DNA of 38,206 nt from Candidatus Helarchaeota ASGARD archaeon Hel_GB_B (GTDB lineage Archaea; Asgardarchaeota; Lokiarchaeia; Helarchaeales; HEL-GB-B). The stretch spans positions 1 to 38,206 of the forward strand of contig SUPR01000025.1 of assembly GCA_005191425.1 (NCBI GenBank), read 5' to 3'. The notes beneath the pieces were generated by a model. That model worked only from the letters and a program-made list of their open reading frames with translations, was not told the DNA's origin and ran no database searches. This document shows positions 29,768 to 38,206 of the stretch, one piece after another. Numbering within the stretch: the first letter of the stretch is position 1; the number at the start of each line of letters is the position of its first letter. Position numbers and translations under genes: made by a program.

Positions 29768-31042
29768 TTGGATATATTTGATTTAGTTATGAATAAAATT
29801 GAAAAAGGTTTGAATTCACCCACTGATTTTAAGACAATTTTTAATATTGGTTATACAAATAAAATAGTTAATAATAAACGGGTCGAACCGCTAAAAAAGG
29901 AATTTACAAGAATTAAAAGATATTTTGTAGATCATTTTAACGAATTGACAAAAATTGCGATAGAAAATTTAGAAAAAAGAGACTGTAATGTAATATTAGC
30001 CAAAACCCAACAAGAAGCTCTTGATTATATTTTAAAAGAAGTAGAAAATGAAGACTTAATTGTAAAATCTAAAACTGAAACAGGCAAAGAAATTGGGTTA
30101 GTAGAATTTTTAGAGAAAAATGGCTTTAAAGGGAAAATAGTCGAAACCGACCTTGGAGACCGAATTATACAATTACTGAATGAGCGTCCATCAATTCCAA
30201 TGGGACCTGCAGTTCATTTAAGTCCAAAAGAAATATCTGACCGACTTTCTCAAATTTATAACATCGAGGTCGACCCCACTCCCCAAACTCTTGTAAACTT
30301 GGGGCGAGAAAAGCTCAGAAAGGACATTCTACGGGCAAATGTCTGCATTACGGGCGCAAATGTGATAGTAGCAGAAGATGGAATGATCGGTCTGATTGAA
30401 AATGAAGGTAATATTTCATTGATTACACGACTTGCTGCTAAACATATTTGTTTAACTGGTATAGATAAGATAGTACCTACCTGGTATGATGCAGTTACTA
30501 TTCTTAAAATGGCCGAAGCATCATTAGATTTAATGGGCGCTTACATTTCATTTATAAAAGGGCCCAGTCGTACTGCAGACATCGGAGGTGTAGAAGTAAT
30601 TCAAATGCAAGGCGCTAAGGAAGTTCATGTTGTTCTTTTGGACGATTACAGGTCTAAAATTCTAGGGACCGAGTTTGAACAAGCCCTTCAATGTATTAAT
30701 TGCGGAAGGTGTTTTTTGGCATGCCCATTAATTAAATCGATGGGACTCGATATTTTATCATCTAAATATTCGCGAGGACCTATTGGCCTTATAAAAACTT
30801 ACTTATTAGCAGAAAATGGCCTGGAAGAATCTATTAAAATGGGACTATTTGTTTGTACTTTATGCAAAAGATGCCAAATTAATTGTCCAAGTGAAATTAA
30901 TATCCCTGAAATGATTTTAAAACTTAGAGAAATGGCTATTCAAAAAGGTCTAATAATGAACACTTATAAAAACACACTTGCTTCTATTAAAAAATTCGAC
31001 AACCCTTTTTCTAAAAAAATGATGAAACAACTAAAATTCTAA
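29768..31042 (+). CDS. LutB-like LUD-domain iron-sulfur protein
   Basis: The 424-residue protein has an N-terminal LUD domain (about 60-300, with K-S-K-T-E-T-G-K-E-I-G, the G-A-N-V-I-V-A-E-D-G block and G-P-S-R-T-A-D-I). It then has two 4Fe-4S ferredoxin motifs, Cys309-x2-Cys312-x2-Cys315-x3-Cys319 and Cys363-x2-Cys366-x2-Cys369-x3-Cys373. It matches LutB/LldF but lacks most of the usual C-terminal extension. The start is TTG 29768, with GAGGT seven bases upstream. It is in an operon with the CCG protein. No LutC/LldG and no FAD-linked lactate dehydrogenase are next to it. Confidence 0.88.
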   Translation: MDIFDLVMNKIEKGLNSPTDFKTIFNIGYTNKIVNNKRVEPLKKEFTRIKRYFVDHFNELTKIAIENLEKRDCNVILAKTQQEALDYILKEVENEDLIVKSKTETGKEIGLVEFLEKNGFKGKIVETDLGDRIIQLLNERPSIPMGPAVHLSPKEISDRLSQIYNIEVDPTPQTLVNLGREKLRKDILRANVCITGANVIVAEDGMIGLIENEGNISLITRLAAKHICLTGIDKIVPTWYDAVTILKMAEASLDLMGAYISFIKGPSRTADIGGVEVIQMQGAKEVHVVLLDDYRSKILGTEFEQALQCINCGRCFLACPLIKSMGLDILSSKYSRGPIGLIKTYLLAENGLEESIKMGLFVCTLCKRCQINCPSEINIPEMILKLREMAIQKGLIMNTYKNTLASIKKFDNPFSKKMMKQLKF

Positions 31043-31140
31043 GAAATCCTTTTAAATTAGACCTTTAACAACAACAAATTTAATAGAAATTGAATTATAA
31101 ATTTTTAACTTAAATTTAATATGACACTAACAAATATTGA

Positions 31141-32937
<1,797 letters not shown>

Positions 32938-34467
32938 ATGGCAGAAAAATTTGAAAATTTAATACTAACTTTAAATAGATTAACTGGTAAAAAATATCCC
33001 GAAATTGAAAAAATAATCCAAAATGCTATTAATGAGTTAGATATCCCGTTATTAACTGATTTCTTTCATTTATTAGATGACTTTAAAAATATATTATATA
33101 ATATGGACCAGGATATTAAAAATAAAAATAAAAATAAAAAGTATTTAATGTTATTCCAGAAATTTAATGATTTACAATATTTAGACCACTTAATGGTAAT
33201 TCATAACTCTGGGATTGCCATTTATAATTATTCTTTTACAGAAAAATATTTCGACCCACAACTGATTTCTGGCTTTTTAACAGCAATTCTCTCTTTTCAA
33301 GAATCTACAATGATAAAAAGTGAGATTTCTTCAAAAGTAATTTCACAGTCAAGTTTCGAGCTATTATATGCCAATTTTATTATCTTATTGAATTCCAGTA
33401 AATACTTTAAAGTCGCCTTAATAATGGAAAAAAAACCTTCCAATTCAATCCGTAAATCACTTTTTGAATTCATTTCAAGATTTCAAAATAAATATGATAA
33501 ATTAATTCAAGATTATTCCGGAAATGTAGAAGTATTTAAAGATGTCGATAAATTAGTCGAGGAAATTTTTAGTGTATCATTGGGTTGGCCCCATAGAATA
33601 AAGTCTGAAATAAATATCAAAAAGATTGAAAAAAATTTGACCAACTTACAAAACCTTATTTTAAATGTCATTAATGATTTGCAAGAAGAAACCGAGTATT
33701 TTTTAATTTCAAATATTATTGAAATAATTAAAAAACAAAAAAATATTCCTGAAGATAAAATTTTCAGCGCCTTTTGCGAACTCGACCAAAAAGGTCTATT
33801 TTTAAAATTCCCACCAGAAAAAATGGTCGAAACTTTAGAAAAAGAAAAGGAAAAAATTAGTATAAAAGAAATTGATGCATCTTTAGACGATAAAATAGAA
33901 ATCATCTCATCAATTGAAGGCGTACCAAAAAAACTTATTGAAAAAATAAATAATCATTTAGTTAAAACTAGCTATATCTATCAGAAAATGATAATTGAAA
34001 ATATCATTTCAATCCCAAAAAAGGAGAAAAATAAATTTTTAAAAGATAAATATAATAAATGGACTGAACTAGAAAAACAAAAAAAGTTTATTGCTAACAA
34101 ATTAGCTAAATACGAAAAAAATAATAATAACAACATAAATATTTCAGAAAAAATAAACTATTTAATCGAATATAAAGAATTATGTGAAGAATTAGGTTAT
34201 GAAGAGGAGGCTGATATAATTTCTGAAAATATTTACGAATCTTTAAACTTTCTAAAAAATTCAAATTTAAATGAATATAAAAATTTTTTAAACCAATTCA
34301 ATAAATTGTTATCAAAATATATTGAAAATGCCGAATTTGATATCATAAATAAAAAAGTTCTAAATGGGGCATTTAATTATAATAAAGCAGTAAGAATTGC
34401 TAAACAAATCGGTAACATCGAAATGGCTAATACGCTCTCGAAAATCGTCTTAGGAATTGAAAAATAA
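32938..34467 (+). CDS. Longin/roadblock-like domain protein with a long helical C-terminus
   Basis: I recognise only one region of this 509-residue protein. Residues 80-210 match the N-terminal domain of the protein at 19299-20330: L-M-V-I-H-N-S-G, a second strand, then P-Q-L-I-S-G-F-L-T-A-I-L-S-F, and a later strand-helix unit. This looks like a longin/roadblock fold. The first 70 residues are helical and end in an Asn/Lys repeat. Residues 215-509 are charged and helical, with likely coiled coils (E-K-E-K-E-K; around 345-395). Other small domains are possible. A role around small GTPases or membranes is inferred from the fold. The radical SAM gene follows 78 bases later. Confidence 0.6.
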   Translation: MAEKFENLILTLNRLTGKKYPEIEKIIQNAINELDIPLLTDFFHLLDDFKNILYNMDQDIKNKNKNKKYLMLFQKFNDLQYLDHLMVIHNSGIAIYNYSFTEKYFDPQLISGFLTAILSFQESTMIKSEISSKVISQSSFELLYANFIILLNSSKYFKVALIMEKKPSNSIRKSLFEFISRFQNKYDKLIQDYSGNVEVFKDVDKLVEEIFSVSLGWPHRIKSEINIKKIEKNLTNLQNLILNVINDLQEETEYFLISNIIEIIKKQKNIPEDKIFSAFCELDQKGLFLKFPPEKMVETLEKEKEKISIKEIDASLDDKIEIISSIEGVPKKLIEKINNHLVKTSYIYQKMIIENIISIPKKEKNKFLKDKYNKWTELEKQKKFIANKLAKYEKNNNNNINISEKINYLIEYKELCEELGYEEEADIISENIYESLNFLKNSNLNEYKNFLNQFNKLLSKYIENAEFDIINKKVLNGAFNYNKAVRIAKQIGNIEMANTLSKIVLGIEK

Positions 34468-34545
34468 TATCAAATGACTTAATTTCTCATTCTCGAATTA
34501 ATTATTAATAAAAAATAACAATTTTTTCCCAATTGAGGTAAAATA

Positions 34546-35805
34546 ATGGGTGAAGTTGAAAAAATTTGGCATCTAAATTTTAATCTTTATGAGCCAAAAG
34601 ATTCACATCCTAATTGGGCTAAATTAAACGCTGAAGCAACTGAACTTGCAACCAAAATTTTAAAAAGAATTACATTACAAAAGAATCCATTACAAAGGAC
34701 TATATTACAAAAGCGAAAAATCTTGGCACTAATTAGGACAATAAAAAACCTCCTTTTAAATAAATGGCGTGTCAATAAAGGTAATTATAATTTTATTCCG
34801 CTTTTTTATATCTGGACAATGACTAATAATTGCAATTTTGTTTGCGATTATTGTAGTAACCACCGAGGTGGTAAATACCCTTTATTATTTAAAGATGGTC
34901 TGCGGGACGACCTTACTACGGAACAAGGAAAACAATTGATTAATATCATGAAAGAAACATCTACAATATATTATTGCGGAGGTGAACCAACTTTAAGAAA
35001 AGACTTACCTGAACTACTTGCCTATTCGACTAAAAAAAATATGTTTAATATGATCAATACTAATGGGTCTCTAATTGGAGATTTACTTCTTAAACCTGAA
35101 TATAAAAATTTTTTACTACAGATGGACGTCATTATTATTTCTCTTGATAGCTTATCAATTTCTAAATTGTCTCAAATTTACCACGTCAAAAAAAACCTTG
35201 CTAAAAAGGTAATAAGAAATATTCTTACATTGAGAATTTTACAAAATTATGTTCCCTTCAAATTAGTGGCCAATACGGTTATAACAAAAGATACTATTGA
35301 TGACTGCTATTCTATTTTAGATTGGTGCAACGATCTAAATATTGTTTTTTCTCCAGTTTCAGCAAATATTGGTAATATGCCTGATTACGAACTACTTAAT
35401 GCCCCACTATATAAAAATTTGGTATCTAAAATCCTAAAACGCGCCGACCAAGGATTCCCAATGATCGCATCACGAAAAATGCTTGAAAAATTACTTTTAG
35501 CTAAAGATATTCATTGCTATCCCACTGTTTTTGATCATGTAGATTACAATGGTGATTTATTTTGGCCATGTAAAGCATATTTTAAATGTAAAAAAATAAA
35601 CGTTTTAAAATATAAGAATATCAAACAAGTCCATAAAATTGCTAGTAAAATGATAAATCCCCGAAATTTTCATGGTGATGGTGCTAATCAATGTCAAGGG
35701 CATTGCAGCTGGATGCAAAATTGTGTTACAGATACCTACGGAAGAGCTTTAATTGAAGGTTTTTTCGATAGTGGAATATTTAAGGAAATAATAAATTTAA
35801 TTTAA
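34546..35805 (+). CDS. Radical SAM protein with SPASM-like C-terminal cysteines
   Basis: The 419-residue protein has the radical SAM motif Cys96-x3-Cys100-x2-Cys103 (C-N-F-V-C-D-Y-C), the G-G-E-P motif (Y-Y-C-G-G-E-P-T-L-R) and a TIM-barrel core. The C-terminal part has a cysteine set (Cys324, Cys342, Cys348 and a later C-Q-G-H-C-x5-C) like the SPASM/twitch region that binds extra 4Fe-4S clusters in peptide- and cofactor-modifying enzymes. An unusual basic helical N-terminus (about 1-80) precedes the barrel. GAGGT lies six bases before ATG 34546. The substrate is unknown; I see no precursor peptide gene beside it. Confidence 0.82.
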   Translation: MGEVEKIWHLNFNLYEPKDSHPNWAKLNAEATELATKILKRITLQKNPLQRTILQKRKILALIRTIKNLLLNKWRVNKGNYNFIPLFYIWTMTNNCNFVCDYCSNHRGGKYPLLFKDGLRDDLTTEQGKQLINIMKETSTIYYCGGEPTLRKDLPELLAYSTKKNMFNMINTNGSLIGDLLLKPEYKNFLLQMDVIIISLDSLSISKLSQIYHVKKNLAKKVIRNILTLRILQNYVPFKLVANTVITKDTIDDCYSILDWCNDLNIVFSPVSANIGNMPDYELLNAPLYKNLVSKILKRADQGFPMIASRKMLEKLLLAKDIHCYPTVFDHVDYNGDLFWPCKAYFKCKKINVLKYKNIKQVHKIASKMINPRNFHGDGANQCQGHCSWMQNCVTDTYGRALIEGFFDSGIFKEIINLI

Positions 35806-36270
35806 ATATTAATTCATCATCCTTCATAATAAAATTAAAGAATTGAAAAATTTACAAGATAATAGTACTTATCTGTGTCATAATAAATTTAAATGATAAA
35901 ATGACATAATTACTTAGGGTAGATAGAATTGATATTTCTATTTTCCTTCTTATTTAACGCATTTTAAAAAAGTCAATTGAATATTATAACCCAAAATTCA
36001 ATATGGTGTATTATCAAAAAGGTATCCATGTTAAAATTATATTATAAAAAATATTTAGTATTATCCTCTCTTTATTTAATTAATACTTTTCATTTAAAAT
36101 CATAATAATCGGTTGAACAGTAATATTCACCTGTAAAAAAGTTATAATATTTATGCTAATTATAGGTAGTTAAAATATATAACCCAATCAACTTTTATAA
36201 CTGATAATAATTAAAAATACTCATATTTTAATTTAAAAGTATAATTATTTTGTATATATTGGTGTAATTA
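35806..36270. other. Intergenic region upstream of the small GTPase gene
   Basis: AT-rich stretch of 465 bases with no credible open frame. GGTG at 36261-36264 is the ribosome binding site of the GTPase gene. TATATA at 36253-36258 is too close to the start codon to be its promoter; a T/A-rich box near 36232 is a weak candidate. Nothing else is visible. Confidence 0.35.
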
Positions 36271-36810
36271 ATGGAAAATGAAACAAATACTATGCGTTAT
36301 AAAATGGTATTATTTGGCAACGAGAAAGTGGGAAAAACAAGTTTAGTTGAAAGATTTATCAATAATCGGTTTATTGAAGATTATCTTTATAATTTGGGGT
36401 ATAACATTTATGAAAAAATCATTAGTTACCAAAAATATTTAATTTCGTTAATGATCTATGATATTGGTGGACAAGAAAAATTCGATGTCGTAAGAAAAAT
36501 ATATGCGAGGGGCGCAGATACCGCATTTATAATTTATGATATAACAAATAAAAAGTCATTCAATAATCTAAAAAAATGGCGCGATGATTTGTATAAATAT
36601 GCGGGTATTATTCCTTTTATGATAATCGGAAATAAAATTGATTTAGAAAATAAAAGAAAAGTATCCAAACAAGAATTAATCAATACGAGTAAAGAGTTAA
36701 ATGCAATAGGTTATTTTGAAACTTCTGCAAAAACTGGCGAATATGTCGATATGGCGTTCAATCAGTTAGCGATTGAAACTTTAAAAACACATCTGTCAAA
36801 AAACGCTTAA
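36271..36810 (+). CDS. Ras/Rab-like small GTPase with Asn in place of the switch I Thr
   Basis: The 179-residue protein is a complete small GTPase domain. G1 is G-N-E-K-V-G-K-T (16-23), G3 is D-I-G-G-Q-E (64-69), G4 is N-K-I-D (121-124) and G5 is E-T-S-A-K (150-154). Aligned on F-I-E-D-Y-x-x-N-L-G, the switch I Thr that binds Mg2+ in Ras and Rab (Thr35 in Ras) is Asn41 here. The double Gly before Gln is seen in Arf-like and many Asgard GTPases. There is no C-terminal cysteine for prenylation and no N-terminal Gly for myristoylation. GGTG six bases upstream supports this ATG. A membrane protein gene follows after 38 bases. Expansion of such GTPases is a hallmark of Asgard archaea. Confidence 0.93.
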   Translation: MENETNTMRYKMVLFGNEKVGKTSLVERFINNRFIEDYLYNLGYNIYEKIISYQKYLISLMIYDIGGQEKFDVVRKIYARGADTAFIIYDITNKKSFNNLKKWRDDLYKYAGIIPFMIIGNKIDLENKRKVSKQELINTSKELNAIGYFETSAKTGEYVDMAFNQLAIETLKTHLSKNA

Positions 36811-36820
36811 ATAAAGGGTG

Positions 36821-36835
36821 TTTTTTATTTTTTTT
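36821..36835 (+). terminator. T-rich tract after the GTPase gene
   Basis: Fourteen T in 15 bases follow the GTPase stop codon by about ten bases. This would be a good archaeal terminator, yet the next gene starts only 14 bases later, so it may act as a partial terminator inside an operon. Confidence 0.35.
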
Positions 36836-36848
36836 AAAGGATGGAAAG

Positions 36849-37628
36849 ATGACTGAGAAAATATTTAAGTTTAGGCCAGAAACTCCTGAGCAAAGGATTG
36901 TTTGGGAAGTTATATTCTTAATTATAGTTATTATAGCAATAGGTCTTTTTGGAAGCTTATCATCTATAAATGTAATATATACCATAATTATAACAATTAT
37001 ATTTTCTTGTCAAATAATTTTAAGATTTATATTTTTTAATCAGAAAGGCGACTGGATATTTTTCTTTATAGGCGTCTTAGCTGGTGGCGGTAATGATTTA
37101 TCGTCAATGCTTAATGGTGTCTATCAATATACCTCTATTACTATTGTCCCGTTCCTTTCAGGTTTATTACCACTTTGGATGATATTTTTTTGGGGTCAAG
37201 TTTTTTTGGTTTTTAGAAAAATTTTCAACCTGAAATGGTTCAAGGGTGATGAATTTAAAAAAGATGGTAAATTATTAGGAGGATGGGTCAATTACAAATT
37301 AATTTTTGATATTATTATATTAGTGATTTTGAGAATTGCTATTTATAGAACATATTATTTAGAATGGTGGATACCTGCTCTTATTTATGGCTTAATTATT
37401 GGTATTAGATTTCTAATTTTTAGACCAAAAAAGAACCAGATATTTATAATAATAATTCTTCCATATGCATTTATTTTTGAAGGTCTAATGGTATCTTTTG
37501 GGCTATATATTTATATTAACCCATCATTTTTGGGCATGCCTATTTGGCTGTTTTTATGGTGGATTTTTCTCGTCCCATGTCTTTTAAAAGAAATTTTTGA
37601 TCGAATCGAATATCTGATTAATAAATAA
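36849..37628 (+). CDS. Polytopic membrane protein of unknown function next to the GTPase
   Basis: This 259-residue protein has about seven hydrophobic helices (roughly residues 18-36, 38-56, 68-84, 98-122, 151-168, 173-189 and 197-245, the last long enough for two). A conserved-looking polar patch, G-G-G-N-D-L-S-S-M-L-N-G-V-Y-Q-Y, lies before helix 4. The G-x-Y-x-Y and P-L-W pattern there recalls some small integral-membrane enzymes such as carotenoid cyclases or hydratases, but I cannot assign it. The short N-terminus and the ends of the protein are charged. AAAGG lies about ten bases before the ATG. It follows the small GTPase gene by 38 bases and may be its membrane partner; that is inference. 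Confidence 0.6.
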   Translation: MTEKIFKFRPETPEQRIVWEVIFLIIVIIAIGLFGSLSSINVIYTIIITIIFSCQIILRFIFFNQKGDWIFFFIGVLAGGGNDLSSMLNGVYQYTSITIVPFLSGLLPLWMIFFWGQVFLVFRKIFNLKWFKGDEFKKDGKLLGGWVNYKLIFDIIILVILRIAIYRTYYLEWWIPALIYGLIIGIRFLIFRPKKNQIFIIIILPYAFIFEGLMVSFGLYIYINPSFLGMPIWLFLWWIFLVPCLLKEIFDRIEYLINK

Positions 37629-37666
37629 AAAATAAATATTCTATTAAATTGTCGCATCAAGATTGG

Positions 37667-38206
37667 CTAATCGATAGTCTTAATTGTAGCTCCTGAATTA
37701 TTACAATTGGTATAAAAAACCCTGCTATTTCTCTCTCCTAAATAATTTTGTATGTTTATCATTAAATTTTCTGCCTGTTTTTTGCCTTTTATTAACCCAT
37801 ATGTAGCAGGCCCAAATGAGCTCATTCCCGTGCCTACGGCTCCAAATTCTAAAAATTTTTTCATTAAATCAGGAATAATCTTAGGTTGTAAATTTACTTC
37901 ATATTTTTTAAATCCAAGATTTTGAAGCTCTGTTAACCCCTCACCAAACAACTCAATAGACTCCTCAAAAATCGCAGGTAATATCTTCATTAAAATTAAA
38001 TGACTAATTTTTTCAACCTGATTTAATGGTATTGGACATTTTTCTTTAAATATATTGACCTCATTCTGCCCATGTGCCCCTTTTTCAATATTTGGAATTG
38101 CAATTATAAAATACCAATCTTCAGGAAGCGAATGATTCACAAAACACGGAGCAGGGGGGGCATTAGAAGCTGAAGACGGTAAAAAACTGGATTTTTGTGC
38201 ATTCTT
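37667..38206 (-). CDS. Beta-ribofuranosylaminobenzene 5'-phosphate synthase, 5' truncated by window edge
   Basis: This enzyme joins PRPP and 4-hydroxybenzoate or p-aminobenzoate in tetrahydromethanopterin synthesis. The frame is open to the right edge; the visible 179 codons are the C-terminal half of a GHMP-kinase-fold protein. The part before the GTG at 38140 is also coding (S-F-L-P-S-S-A-S-N-A-P-P-A-P). Downstream are P-E-D-W-Y-F-I-I-A-I-P, G-A-H-G-Q-N-E and the GHMP motif 3 region G-A-V-G-T-G-M-S-S-F-G-P. These match archaeal beta-RFAP synthase. Its presence implies a methanopterin-based C1 pathway, as in methanogens and many Asgard archaea. It converges on the membrane protein gene. Confidence 0.88.
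   Translation of the reverse strand, partial: KNAQKSSFLPSSASNAPPAPCFVNHSLPEDWYFIIAIPNIEKGAHGQNEVNIFKEKCPIPLNQVEKISHLILMKILPAIFEESIELFGEGLTELQNLGFKKYEVNLQPKIIPDLMKKFLEFGAVGTGMSSFGPATYGLIKGKKQAENLMINIQNYLGERNSRVFYTNCNNSGATIKTID

Noticed and set aside
36252..36259. TATATA word just before the small GTPase gene, considered as its promoter
   Set aside because: It is only 12-19 bases from the start codon, so transcription would begin inside the gene after the GGTG ribosome binding site.

Overview
The window is a strongly AT-rich stretch of an archaeal chromosome, most likely from an Asgard (Lokiarchaeia-like) archaeon. Archaeal identity comes from ribosomal protein S8e, SRP19, Gar1, TFB, a TFE-beta-like factor, archaeal-type Trm1, THEP1 NTPase and the edge fragment of beta-RFAP synthase (methanopterin synthesis). 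The Asgard assignment is inference. It rests on a Ras/Rab-like small GTPase with all G boxes, two proteins sharing a longin/roadblock-like domain, a cyclophilin, and bacterial-type genes (gyrase, GrpE-DnaK-DnaJ, LutAB-like proteins) in an archaeal background. TTG starts are common (gar1, grpE, dnaJ, lutB-like, probably purA), usually behind a GAGGT- or GGTGA-type ribosome binding site.

Layout. 0-2.3 kb: a truncated DMT-family transporter converging on an MFS transporter. 3-5.5 kb: a lipoyl E2 acyltransferase fused to an AhpD-like CxxC domain, followed by lipoyl synthase. 5.5-9.5 kb: hypE and hypA ([NiFe]-hydrogenase maturation) around an unknown membrane protein, rps8e and srp19. 9.6-10.5 kb: an overlapping small-protein/nucleotidyltransferase pair resembling a toxin-antitoxin module. 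10.9-13.2 kb: gar1-tfb, then convergent tfeB-like and rlmE genes. 13.5-19.3 kb: gyrB-gyrA-trm1; gyrB appears to start at ATT. 19.3-21.7 kb: a longin-plus-winged-helix protein, a cyclophilin and THEP1.

21.9-25.8 kb: grpE-dnaK-dnaJ on the minus strand, with a tandem 14-bp repeat upstream. 26.4-28.6 kb: RNase HII and a nucleotidyltransferase-like gene split by a frameshift at an A8 run. 29-31 kb: a LutA/LutB-like pair (lactate or 2-hydroxyacid oxidation). 31-32.4 kb: purA. 32.9-37.6 kb: a second longin-like protein, a SPASM-type radical SAM enzyme, the small GTPase and a polytopic membrane protein, all on the plus strand. The right edge cuts beta-RFAP synthase.

Most genes are informational or housekeeping. 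The least explained are the E2-AhpD fusion, the longin-domain proteins and the GTPase/membrane-protein region. I found no tRNA, rRNA, CRISPR array or insertion sequence.
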